Below, piece after piece: positions 17,356 through 25,790 of a stretch of 64,000 nucleotides of DNA; within the stretch, counting starts at the first letter, position 1; every line of letters starts with the position of its first letter. The stretch is from JAPLUA01 sp964625855 (GTDB taxonomy: Bacteria > Verrucomicrobiota > Verrucomicrobiia > Limisphaerales > UBA8199): positions 26,053 through 90,052 of the forward strand of contig CAZVFC010000037.1 of the NCBI GenBank assembly GCA_964625855.1, given 5' to 3'. A program made the position numbers and the translations under genes. The notes under the pieces were generated by a model. It worked only from the letters and a program-made list of their open reading frames with translations. It was not told the origin of the DNA and did not search any database.

Positions 17356-17551
17356 CCTTGAACAGATGTTCAACCGACAGGCGCACTGGCAGAAGAGTCG
17401 CCAGTCTCTGACCTGGCCGGAGAAGATCCGCCAGGCGGAGCGAGTCCTTGAAAGCGTTCGGCAGTGGCGTGCAAAACCCGGCCCGGTGGTACGACGACCA
17501 ACGGAAGGCGCGCACCACGCCACGGGCACGCGCTCGACTACGGGTCATTGA
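17348..17551 (+). CDS. small basic protein, partner of the remnant gene
   Basis: A 67-residue frame starting MSDLEQMFNRQAHWQKSRQS inside the end of the preceding remnant (8-bp overlap). It is helical and basic (LTWPEKIRQAERVLESVRQW), then becomes His/Gly/Thr-rich in the last 20 residues, which may be read-through beyond the original stop. Together the two look like a small accessory two-gene unit, perhaps toxin-antitoxin-like; since its partner is deleted it is probably non-functional or decaying. Confidence 0.5.
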   Translation: MSDLEQMFNRQAHWQKSRQSLTWPEKIRQAERVLESVRQWRAKPGPVVRRPTEGAHHATGTRSTTGH

Positions 17552-17584
17552 TCACTGAGGACTGACTTGCACGGTCCTCAGGCT

Positions 17585-20500
17585 TCACGGCTTTTTGAGA
17601 CGATAGAGCTTCGATGAGCTGAGCACTTGATTGCACAACAGACCGTCCGGGTGGAACTGGCCTGGCGGAAAGGTGAACACGCGCACTTCATCCAGGTCTC
17701 CAAAAAAGAAGTCTTCCGGAGAGCCAACTCCGAAGCCGCCTTCCGGCATGCTCACCGAGACAACCTGCCAAAAGACCGCCACCCCGTTCAGATAGGCAGT
17801 GACCAATCCATTTTCACATACGACAGCCACATGGGCCCATTGACCGAGGGGCACGCTGGCGAAGGCGAAGGTAGTGCCACCACATTTGACGTAGAACAGC
17901 CCGTTCTGCCATTCCAGTCCCCACCCGTTGGCGCCTGGAAGACCGTTGTAGGCAAGCCGCGCGTTGCTGCCCCCAGAAGGCCTGACCCACAACTCGAGCC
18001 CGAAGTGGTCCACAGCCGTTGTTGGGAGGGCGCTTCGGAAATATTCACCGGGTCCGTTGATCCGGACGGCAAGGGAACTGGCGACGTGTTCGCTCGCGCT
18101 GGACGGCTGCGGATCGTGGTAGACCGGATTGCCACTGCCAAATCTGTTCAGGTGATTGGTTCCGAAAAAGTCCATTGTCGCGAAGCCTACGGGAAAAAAA
18201 GGCGCGGCGCCCGGGTCATTCTCGCCAAGGCGATACCAGGCCCGAGGCACCAAGGCGGATGGACTCTGGCTTAGCCTGTTGGTTACGACGAAATTTGTCC
18301 CGATGACCTCGGGAGCGACCCAGGCGGCCACCCAGCTAGTGGACAGGATGTTTGTGACAAATTGGAGCTGAAAGGCCGGATCGTTTGTTGGCCAGAGGAG
18401 GCGCACGGAGTCCGCGGAGACTTTTTCGATTGCCAGTCGAGGCGGCGGCGCAACGGTCGTGAGCACGACGTCGTTGCCGCTGCCCCCGGCATAAGAGATG
18501 CGGAAGTGCTGGCTTCCGACCCAGACGTTTGCGTTTTCGGGGAGGCCGTTGAACGTGCCGGCTACCGGATCAGCCCCATCATTATTTATCAGGACAAATT
18601 GTTGATGGGGTTGAGGCGCGAAGTTGCTTGTGAGGCTAAGGGTCATCCCGGACAAAGTTACCCCGCCAACGACGTTCAATTGATCGTAGCCGTTCACGCC
18701 GGGGATGGCGCCACTGAGCTCCATTTGCAGGATGCCGCCGCTCTGCGCGCCGTTGAAGCTCCCGCAGGAAAGCACTCCGGGGCTCGCGCCCGGCCCCACG
18801 ATCCCACCGCTGCTGAGAAAGTCCACCATGCCCGCCATGCCAGAGCCCTGGAGCCTGGCTGCAGCGTTTACCAGGACCGGGCTGCCCGGTTGGGAGCCGT
18901 CCACACGCAACGTGCCTTCCTGAACGGTGGTCGCTCCTGTGAAGGTATTCACGCCTGAAAGCCTCAGAGTGCCCGGGCCCGTTTTTTGCAGGGAAGCCGC
19001 GCTGCCAGTCTGCCCAATGGCAGCAGCGATATCGCACCCGGGAAGCACCCCCAGATTGCTGCCTGCGGCCACAATGATCTGGTGCGGGCCGGGGTCCAGG
19101 CCGATATTTCCCTGGATCAAAGACCCCGCCAGGTGGCTTCCAGGATTGACAACAATGTTTCCGCCCACCGGCAGGTAAACGATGCCGGAGGAGCCGGAAT
19201 CCAGATAACCGCCGTCATTGAGCGAGATGGGCGGCGGATTGACGCTGCTAAAACCCTCCGCAAATCCTGTTAGATCCCACAGCCCATCGCCGCCGACGGT
19301 CACGGAGCCGATAATGCTGAAGCTCGATTGCTGCAGCAGGGTCGCAGCACCGCTGCCGTTTCCGATGAACACATGATTCGGAATGGCGGTCACACCCGCG
19401 GGCTTCTGCAGCGACAACGTTCCCCGGTTGACCAGCGTGTTCCCCGAATAAGTGTTGCCACCGGCGCCCGTAAAGACGAGGGTTCCGGCGCCTGTTTTCT
19501 CCAAATTACCCGCGCCGCTGATGAATCCATCCGCAGTCAAAACGCTTCCCTGCGCGACGTAAATGGTCGCGTGTGTGGTAAGGTCCAGGCAGGCGTAGAT
19601 GGAAGGGAAGGTGCTGCGCAGTTGCGCGTTGTAGGCAACATGCAGCGCGCCACTCGCGTAATCGCCTTCGATCCAGTTCCAATTGGTATCACCCAATCCG
19701 CGGATTGCCATCGGCTCCGCCACCTGGCGGCCTACCAGCCCCAGGGTGGCGCCTTCGTTCACGGTAGTGCCGGCGGCATACCCTCCCAGGGCATTGTCGG
19801 CATTTGCCACCAGCAGGCCTTGATCCACAACGGTCAGCCCGGAATATGTGTTCGGGACGTTCAGCCACATAGGACCCGGACCGGTCTTGCGAATATGGCC
19901 GGCGCCGACGACCGTAGCGTTGACCATCAGACCCTGGACGGAACAGAGATCGTTAATCCGGAATTCGTGATAACCTGGTGGGAGTCCGATGCGACCGAGT
20001 ATCAAAGCGCCCCCGTTGTGTGTCCAGGAGACGCAATTCACGGAAACCAGGCCGTAAAGCCCGAGTTCCCCGCTGCCGGTGCGAATTTCGCCTCGATAGA
20101 AGTTAATGGGTCCGAAATCGTCATAGTGGTTGTTCAAGTTCACCAGGCCGTTTGTATGCACGGTGACTTCGCCATAGAGATGCTGGTAATTCTGCAACCA
20201 GCGGGCCTCGCAAAAACTCTCGGGGCCGGTGCCGATGATCAGGCCCCCCCCAAGGGCTCTCACATTCGGGGATTTGTTCAGCAGGAGCAGCGGGTTATTC
20301 ACCAGCGTGCTGCCGGTGAAGGTGTTCGCATCCGTGCCGCTCAACTCTACGGTTCCGCTCAGGCAACGGAGCCCGCCCGGCCCGCTGATGGGCCCGTTGA
20401 AGTTTACCTTTCCTTCGTTGAATCCCGTTACGATCAGGTTCGTATCCAGGATGACCGGCCCGCTCCACAGGTTGGTACCGACTCCCTCCATCCATGCTCC

Positions 20501-21883
20501 CGCGGCTGCGGGGCCAAAGACGACCTTCCCTCGAGCAAACAGACTTTCCCCATATACCTCCACGCCATTCAGCAGTAGCACGCCGGTATTGCTCAGCACG
20601 GTGAAGCCGACGACGCTGCCAAGCGCATTGGCATGCCGGAGTTCCAGGACCCCCGAGGATGAGACCGCTTCACCGTTAAAACTGCTATTGCCGCTCATAA
20701 TGAGCCCGCGAGGCCCGGTTTTCTCGAAACCGCCGTCCCCTACAACCTGAGCTGCAATTTGAAGCCCATAAAACTGATCGCCCGAAACATTGATTAAATG
20801 CCTGCCTGGCGGCAGTCCGAGCTTGCCCCTGATTATAGGTATGTCGTCCGCATAAAAATTGGCGCTATCAATATCTCCTTGCACCGAGAGGGTTGCGCCG
20901 CCGGTATCCACGATCGCTTTCCCCAAGTCGAGGCCCGTCCAACTGCCGACCAGGACCAGGCTACCGATAGTTTCCGGGTTGCCCTGGAGCAGGAAGGTCG
21001 CGCCCGGCCCGAGCCTTACCGCGGCCTCATCTGCGATCTGATGAGGACGATTCAGTTTAACCTCACAATTGGTGCCCATTATGAGCGAGTGCGGTATGGC
21101 GATGGCTGAGTCTTTATCCAACAGCAGGTTAGATCCTACAACCGATCCAAAAAGATAATGACTTTCGGAAGTCATTCTAACATCGCCGGTGAACGTGTTT
21201 GGTTCAGAGCCGGTAAACGCCACTCTGCCGGCTCGAAAATAGCCGTAAGTGACCACGTCAATCGTGATCTGGCCGGTGCCTGAGATGGCCCCGCCCAACT
21301 CGAGCGTGGCATCACCCCGGGCACGCAATCGCAGGACACGGCCATTGAGGTTGATCGGGGCCAGTATGCGTAGTACCGAACTGTCTGAAGGCAAATCGGA
21401 AAAAGCGGCGTAAATGGCCGGACCCTGCAACTTTGTCGGGCAGTGAATAATGACCTCACCATCGCCCCCATTCCCAATGTGGCCGGCGACACCAAAATCG
21501 TTTCCACTCAACTGCCATGAACCGGAAACAAACTGCAGACTTTGCAGGGTTAGATCAGGAAGGTCGTTGAGCATCAGCCCCCCGGTGAAATTGTCGAATA
21601 TGAGTTCGTCGCCGTTTTGAGGCACGCCGTGAGGATCCCAGTTGTCGGGATTGCTCCACTCCTGGATCAGGAAACCGCTGCCTGCCCACGACCTTAGCTC
21701 AGCGACACATTCCGTCGCCCCCGGCCCCGCCAGGCAGGCAAGCAAGACGTGGAGCAAAGTGCGCTTCACGCGGTGGCTATTTGGTGCTGGGAGTTTCTTT
21801 CCCCACTTCAGCGCAACCGATGCCAGAGCAGTACTGCGCTTCATGCCTGGCCCGAAACCGGCCGCTCCTCTCAGGTGAATCAT
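17585..21883 (-). CDS. giant exported protein: autotransporter-associated beta-strand repeats plus C-terminal LamG-like domain
   Basis: 1432 residues from the ATG at 21883; a GTG at 21769 would place a conventional signal peptide (VKRTLLHVLLACLAGPGATE) right at the start and may be the true N-terminus. The body has many copies of the passenger repeat typified by LQKTGPGTLRLSGVNTFTG and LEKTGAGTLVFTGAGGNTYS, each followed by an EGTLxV-like strand, predicting a long beta-helix. At about 1195-1410 a concanavalin/LamG-like domain follows (FGLELWVRPSGG, GQWAHVAVVCENGLVTAYLNG, GDLDEVRVF). It ends in KLYRLKKP, like other verrucomicrobial exoproteins. No beta-barrel translocator domain is present, so it is not a classical autotransporter; it is likely a surface or secreted adhesin/carbohydrate-binding protein. 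It stands alone. Confidence 0.88.
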   Translation of the reverse strand: MIHLRGAAGFGPGMKRSTALASVALKWGKKLPAPNSHRVKRTLLHVLLACLAGPGATECVAELRSWAGSGFLIQEWSNPDNWDPHGVPQNGDELIFDNFTGGLMLNDLPDLTLQSLQFVSGSWQLSGNDFGVAGHIGNGGDGEVIIHCPTKLQGPAIYAAFSDLPSDSSVLRILAPINLNGRVLRLRARGDATLELGGAISGTGQITIDVVTYGYFRAGRVAFTGSEPNTFTGDVRMTSESHYLFGSVVGSNLLLDKDSAIAIPHSLIMGTNCEVKLNRPHQIADEAAVRLGPGATFLLQGNPETIGSLVLVGSWTGLDLGKAIVDTGGATLSVQGDIDSANFYADDIPIIRGKLGLPPGRHLINVSGDQFYGLQIAAQVVGDGGFEKTGPRGLIMSGNSSFNGEAVSSSGVLELRHANALGSVVGFTVLSNTGVLLLNGVEVYGESLFARGKVVFGPAAAGAWMEGVGTNLWSGPVILDTNLIVTGFNEGKVNFNGPISGPGGLRCLSGTVELSGTDANTFTGSTLVNNPLLLLNKSPNVRALGGGLIIGTGPESFCEARWLQNYQHLYGEVTVHTNGLVNLNNHYDDFGPINFYRGEIRTGSGELGLYGLVSVNCVSWTHNGGALILGRIGLPPGYHEFRINDLCSVQGLMVNATVVGAGHIRKTGPGPMWLNVPNTYSGLTVVDQGLLVANADNALGGYAAGTTVNEGATLGLVGRQVAEPMAIRGLGDTNWNWIEGDYASGALHVAYNAQLRSTFPSIYACLDLTTHATIYVAQGSVLTADGFISGAGNLEKTGAGTLVFTGAGGNTYSGNTLVNRGTLSLQKPAGVTAIPNHVFIGNGSGAATLLQQSSFSIIGSVTVGGDGLWDLTGFAEGFSSVNPPPISLNDGGYLDSGSSGIVYLPVGGNIVVNPGSHLAGSLIQGNIGLDPGPHQIIVAAGSNLGVLPGCDIAAAIGQTGSAASLQKTGPGTLRLSGVNTFTGATTVQEGTLRVDGSQPGSPVLVNAAARLQGSGMAGMVDFLSSGGIVGPGASPGVLSCGSFNGAQSGGILQMELSGAIPGVNGYDQLNVVGGVTLSGMTLSLTSNFAPQPHQQFVLINNDGADPVAGTFNGLPENANVWVGSQHFRISYAGGSGNDVVLTTVAPPPRLAIEKVSADSVRLLWPTNDPAFQLQFVTNILSTSWVAAWVAPEVIGTNFVVTNRLSQSPSALVPRAWYRLGENDPGAAPFFPVGFATMDFFGTNHLNRFGSGNPVYHDPQPSSASEHVASSLAVRINGPGEYFRSALPTTAVDHFGLELWVRPSGGSNARLAYNGLPGANGWGLEWQNGLFYVKCGGTTFAFASVPLGQWAHVAVVCENGLVTAYLNGVAVFWQVVSVSMPEGGFGVGSPEDFFFGDLDEVRVFTFPPGQFHPDGLLCNQVLSSSKLYRLKKP

Positions 21884-22343
21884 TGAACATTATGCGCGAC
21901 TTGCATGATTGCTGCAAATGGTTTTAATGCGAATACCTGAACTGGTCGAGTAGAGCGGTTTCGCGACGTCAACGCCTGGCTGATAGCTGAACAAGAGAAG
22001 GGGCGCCCAGGAAATTAATCACGGAGTCGGAAAGGTCCGGCCCGCTCTGGTCGCCGCGGGAAATGCTGACACGCTGAAACACTGAAATGGGGGATAAGCC
22101 GTGAAGCGCAGCAGGGGGCGGCGGGTTGTGAACAGGTGTGAATAACTTTTTCAAGGGATCTTTGGGGGTACCCCCGTATTTGACCTACCCCCTGTGGTAG
22201 GATGCTGGACAAATGAACAGTCCTAGGCAAAAACAGAAGACTGATAGTGTGAAAACTGAAGCCGGGACTCGATGTGCAGCAGAAACACTGAAAGCCGCAA
22301 GTGAAAGACCTTCACGCGGAGAGAAGGCAGGGGGCCCAAAGCT
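21884..22343. other. 460-bp intergenic region with palindromes, no gene seen
   Basis: No credible reading frame. CTGA recurs at 22066, 22074 and 22082 (8-bp spacing, three units). A perfect 12-bp palindrome GGGGGTACCCCC lies at 22164-22175 and CTACC/GGTAG arms at 22185-22200. The 3' third is A/G-rich and leads to the small gene at 22344; it may be its promoter and leader. Confidence 0.5.
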
Positions 22344-22691
22344 ATGAGAGTGAGGTTTTACCAGTTGGCGGTTGGCACTCCCTTCATTTGGCGCGGGCAG
22401 CGGTATCAGAAGACCGCGATGAGCATGGCGCAGGACGAGCAGCGCTTCGGAAGCGTGTTCCTCGGCGAGACTGAGGTCGCTTCAGACGGGCCGCTCTTGC
22501 CGGCCGAAGTCGCGGCGGGGTGGAAGCCGGAGCGCGGCCACTGGGTGGCGGTGATCGAGGGGCTTGGGGAAAAGCTGAAATCTGAAATGGGAACTGGTTC
22601 AACCACAGAGAACTCAGAGGGTGCGGAGGCAGCTACTTCATCCCCATCAGTCGGGCAAAGGCAACCAGGTGCTGCTCCAGGTGCGGATTGA
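22344..22691 (+). CDS. hypothetical protein of 115 residues
   Basis: Starts MRVRFYQLAVGTPFIWRGQR. The first ~75 residues are compact and protein-like (MAQDEQRFGSVFLGETEV, WVAVIEGLGEKL); the last ~35 (Ser/Gly/Ala-rich) run into the decayed RHS-like sequence and may be read-through past a lost stop. There is no signal peptide or membrane segment. I do not recognise the family; it may be a phage-like or mobile accessory gene given the decayed neighbourhood. Confidence 0.5.
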   Translation: MRVRFYQLAVGTPFIWRGQRYQKTAMSMAQDEQRFGSVFLGETEVASDGPLLPAEVAAGWKPERGHWVAVIEGLGEKLKSEMGTGSTTENSEGAEAATSSPSVGQRQPGAAPGAD

Positions 22692-23100
22692 GCGGGCACT
22701 GGCTGTGCAGCCAGGCGAAAGCACGCTCTGTTTCCTGACTCAAATGCCAGGTTGAAGCTTTCCTGGACCAGCCGATTGGCCAGCGGCGAGCAGGCGTAGT
22801 CATGGCTGTCGGTGAAATCGCCTCGCGCCGCCGTGTCGTCACTCAAGCGCCCGTCGTGGCGCCAGAACAGGTTCGCCTGGAGCACCCTTTGCCCCCCACC
22901 GCCGTCGTCGCCTGCACGAGCCGGCCGCTCCCGTCCCGCTGGCTGGCCGTACAGGTCCGCTGCGCATTGGTTCGGCTCGTCAGCAGCCCGTTGTCGCCAT
23001 AGCCGAAGGTGGCCCAACCGTTTGGGGCACCCCAACACCCTCCCCGGCGCCTGTCATCAGCCCGTTAGCGGGGTAGTGCGGCCTCAGCACATCCCGACGG
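22625..23100 (-). pseudogene. decayed RHS/YD-repeat protein fragment
   Basis: Read on the minus strand, one frame gives ATFGYGDNGLLTSRTNAQR and DGSGRLVQATTAVGG, and a second frame continues VLQANLFWRHDGRLSDDTA and DYACSPLANRLVQESFN. These are the alternating Tyr/Gly/Asp-rich patterns of YD/RHS repeats, interrupted by at least one frameshift and a stop. A third frame ends with ERAFAWLHSQCPLNPHLEQH. No intact start or full-length frame exists, so this is a relic of a much larger polymorphic-toxin/wall-associated gene. Confidence 0.45.
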
Positions 23101-23106
23101 GCGTTC

Positions 23107-23436
23107 TCATGGCCCTTGTTTGTGGTTAGGGCTATGAGCTTCCAGCTTGTCCAACAGACTCGCCACGGATTCGGCCTCATGTAGAACCATCCTGCCGACG
23201 TGAGCGATGGTGGCTGGGTTGACGCCGTCTGCTTCCACAGAGCCTCGCATCAACTCGACGGTGACGGCGATATGCTCCAGACGGTCCCTGACATCGAGGT
23301 ATGCAGGCGTTTGATTCGCAACCCCAGGCCTCCCAGAGACTTGCGCACAGCATAAGCACTTGAAGCTCAGTCTGTTACGCGCTAGAGGCACGGGCTTGGT
23401 CCCTTCCGCGAGATTCCCCTCCTGACCGCACCACAT
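23107..23436 (-). CDS. hypothetical protein, helical C-terminus
   Basis: From the ATG at 23436 the product is 109 residues; the frame stays open to 23628 but that extension translates the 11-bp hairpin repeat and is not credible. The C-terminal ~60 residues (YLDVRDRLEHIAVTVELMRG, then HVGRMVLHEAESVASLLDKL) form a convincing amphipathic helical domain; the N-terminal ~45 are less protein-like. Family unknown. It is just downstream of the strong hairpin at 23464-23534 and upstream of the RHS relic on the same strand. Confidence 0.45.
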   Translation of the reverse strand: MWCGQEGNLAEGTKPVPLARNRLSFKCLCCAQVSGRPGVANQTPAYLDVRDRLEHIAVTVELMRGSVEADGVNPATIAHVGRMVLHEAESVASLLDKLEAHSPNHKQGP

Positions 23437-23457
23437 GAGCACGGCCCCGATAATACC

Positions 23458-23534
23458 TCCGTTCCTCCTCCGTCCTTCCTCCGTCCTTCCTCCGTTCGGC
23501 GATGGGAGGAAGGACGGAGGAAGGACGGAGGAGG
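23458..23534. repeat. 11-bp array folded as a perfect 30-bp hairpin
   Basis: TCCG recurs at 23458, 23469, 23480 and 23491 (period 11; unit TCCGTCCTTCC). Positions 23464-23493 are perfectly reverse-complementary to 23505-23534 with an 11-nt loop (GTTCGGCGATG). The right arm is thus also an 11-bp array (GGAGGAAGGAC). Confidence 0.9.
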
Positions 23535-23740
23535 GATAGAGGAATCCTGGGGGCACTGTGGGGGCTTTGGCGGGCGCCTTGAGAACCAATCTGACGGGCT
23601 GGTCAGCCCGGGGGTGATGCCGCCGCATGTGCGGTTTGGGGTGGACCGCCTAAGGCCGCAGCCTGTGCCTACAGGAACGCACCTTTCGGAGGAATCCGAT
23701 TACGAGGACGATTGCGAACGCGCGGGCTCCCTGCCGCAGG

Positions 23741-25546
23741 TTAGCGCCGCCCGGCGCGGAGCTTGAGCCGGGCGAACTCTTCGAGGTATTGGCCGCGGTC
23801 GCCCTTGAGGTAATGCTCGGGCAAATAGCGTTTGTCCGAGCACGCCAGGACGGCGGCCAGTTCCTGCAAGGCGAGCAGCTCGGGGTCGAGCGGGTCTATG
23901 AAGGAATCCACCGCTTCCTCCAAATCACCGCGTTGCACGTGGTCGTCGCGCTTGGCCAGCACGGCCCGCTCTTTTGCGCGGATGAGGATGGACTCGACGT
24001 CGCTGCCGGTGAGGGGACGGGTACCGAGGTTGTCGCGAATGTAAGCGAGGATGGGTTTGGCGAGCGCGATCTTCTTGACCTTGGCGATGGTGGCGAACAG
24101 CTCAACCACGTCCTCCGGTCCCTGGGCCGGGAACAGCGGGATGCACAAGCCAAAGCGCCCCTGGCGTTTCATGTCAATCGAGAGCAGGTCGGGTCGCGAC
24201 GTCATTGCCACCCACAGCTCGCGCCCGCGCAAGGTGGAATCCCCGATGTGCGCCGCGAAAGCGGCGAAAACACGCCCGGATACGCCGCTGTCGCCGTCTG
24301 CTTCCCGGGTGCCGAACACGGCGTCGGCTTCGTCCACCACCACAATCACCGGTCCCAGGGCGCGGACGGTCATGAGGATGCGGGCTTGCTGGCGCTCGGT
24401 GTCGCCGACCCACTTGGAACGGAATTCCCCCATCTCCATCACCGGCAGGCCGCATTCGCTGGCGAAGCAATCAATAAGGAAGGACTTGCCAACTCCGACG
24501 CGGCCGGGGACCAGCACGCCGCGTTCGAGCACGTCGGCCTTGCCGTTCTTGATGAGCCAGGCCAGTTCGCGCAGCCGTTTCTTGGCGGCGGTGTGCGTGG
24601 CGACGAGGTCGAGAGTGACACCGGGCCTGGGATCTTTGAATCGAACCAGACCCTGGCAGTATTCCTCGATGAGCCGCTTCTTGCTGGCAGTAACGTGCTC
24701 CTGAGTGACGCGGGCACCGTTGCGGATGGCTCCGGCCAGAAAGTGGCGGATGCGCAGCAGGTTCAGCCCGGAAGTGCGCGCGGCCAGCTCCTCGGGAGTG
24801 AAATCGCTCCAATCAGTGAAAGGCTTGCCGTCCGCCAGTTTCTCCGCCCACCCGGATCGGAGGAAACGGAGCCGCTCGTCGGCGTCAGGCAGCTCGATGC
24901 GCACCTGGGCGACGTAAGGATTTTGCAGCAGGTTGGCGCTCAGCTCGTCTGCGGACTCGGTGACCAGCACCACGCCGACGTCCAGCCGGGCGAGTTCCGG
25001 CGCGGCGGCCCACTTGAGGAAGGTGACCAGGTTCATCCGTTCCTCCATGCTGGCGCTGGCTTCCTCGCACGCCGGGATCAGTTTCTCCGGGAAATCAATC
25101 ACCAGCGTAATGCCGTGCCATTTTTCTTTCTCCTCGGCGACGCGAAGAAAGAAGCGCCGGAGCAACGGCGCCAGGCGCAGGAGGTCGCGCGGCGGCCCGG
25201 CGGAGCGGTAGTTGGTGTTTTCGACGCTGTCATAGACTTCCAGCCATTCAAAGAACCGCTTCTGCATGTCCGCCGAGCCGAAGGTGAGGCCATCGCTGAT
25301 GTCGTAGAACAGCAGGCAGGCGCGCTCCGGAAACAGGCGGCGTACGAGAAAGGTCTTGAGCGGCACGTAGGTGAGCTGCGAGTCCTCCTGCACCGGGAAG
25401 AGGTCGAAGATGTTGCCGTGGAGGATGAACAGCGAGTAGGTGCCGCCATTCCAGCGACGGGCCAGTTCAAGCGCCCAACCTTTCAGCGGGAGGCGCGAGG
25501 GCGAAGAGGCGGCGGCGGGAGCAGGTGCGGCAGGTTCAGTTTTCAT
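23741..25546 (-). CDS. AAA+ ATPase with a degenerate N-terminal ATPase-like half
   Basis: 601 residues, cytosolic. The C-terminal AAA+ domain (about 310-560) has Walker A GRVGVGKS (348-355), Walker B VIVVVDEADA (D405, E406), an arginine-finger-like RQGRFG near 461-466, and the GSDVESILIRAKERA sensor-2 region, resembling Cdc48/FtsH-class AAA. The N-terminal half (about 25-290) also has AAA topology (LVTESADELSANLLQNPYVA, ELPDADERLRFLR) but no Walker A at the expected place (FILHGNIFDLFP), so it is probably a non-hydrolysing domain. It is the last gene of the VWA/PspA/ABC cluster and may remodel a membrane complex made by its partners; that role is inferred. The gap before it contains an inverted pair of 7-bp arrays. 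Confidence 0.85.
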   Translation of the reverse strand: MKTEPAAPAPAAASSPSRLPLKGWALELARRWNGGTYSLFILHGNIFDLFPVQEDSQLTYVPLKTFLVRRLFPERACLLFYDISDGLTFGSADMQKRFFEWLEVYDSVENTNYRSAGPPRDLLRLAPLLRRFFLRVAEEKEKWHGITLVIDFPEKLIPACEEASASMEERMNLVTFLKWAAAPELARLDVGVVLVTESADELSANLLQNPYVAQVRIELPDADERLRFLRSGWAEKLADGKPFTDWSDFTPEELAARTSGLNLLRIRHFLAGAIRNGARVTQEHVTASKKRLIEEYCQGLVRFKDPRPGVTLDLVATHTAAKKRLRELAWLIKNGKADVLERGVLVPGRVGVGKSFLIDCFASECGLPVMEMGEFRSKWVGDTERQQARILMTVRALGPVIVVVDEADAVFGTREADGDSGVSGRVFAAFAAHIGDSTLRGRELWVAMTSRPDLLSIDMKRQGRFGLCIPLFPAQGPEDVVELFATIAKVKKIALAKPILAYIRDNLGTRPLTGSDVESILIRAKERAVLAKRDDHVQRGDLEEAVDSFIDPLDPELLALQELAAVLACSDKRYLPEHYLKGDRGQYLEEFARLKLRAGRR

Positions 25547-25560
25547 GGCGCGCTCAGGGA

Positions 25561-25789
25561 AATCCGAAAACCGAAATCCGAAGTCCGAAGGAAATCCGAG
25601 GCTCGAAATCCGAAACTCGAATCCGCAACCAGCCCAGCCAGCCGATTGCTGACTGGCTTAGCTGTATCCATGTGGTTATTTCTGGGGACCGGGCGCGCTC
25701 CCCTGCTCCTGAACAGATACGGCTTAGGCACCATTCGGCCTTCGGTTTTCGGTCTTCCTTCGGGTTTCGGGTTTCGGCCTTCGGATTTC
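25561..25789. repeat. inverted pair of 7-bp tandem arrays (AATCCGA ... TTCGGxx)
   Basis: 25561-25627 is AATCCGA AAACCGA and seven further units, all 7 bp except one 11-bp unit (25589-25599). 25734-25789 is TTCGGCC TTCGGTT and further 7-bp units with one 11-bp unit (25755-25765). The second array is the approximate reverse complement of the first, separated by about 106 bp, and together they can form a long imperfect stem between the coiled-coil gene and the AAA+ gene. Confidence 0.85.
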
Positions 25790-25790
25790 A

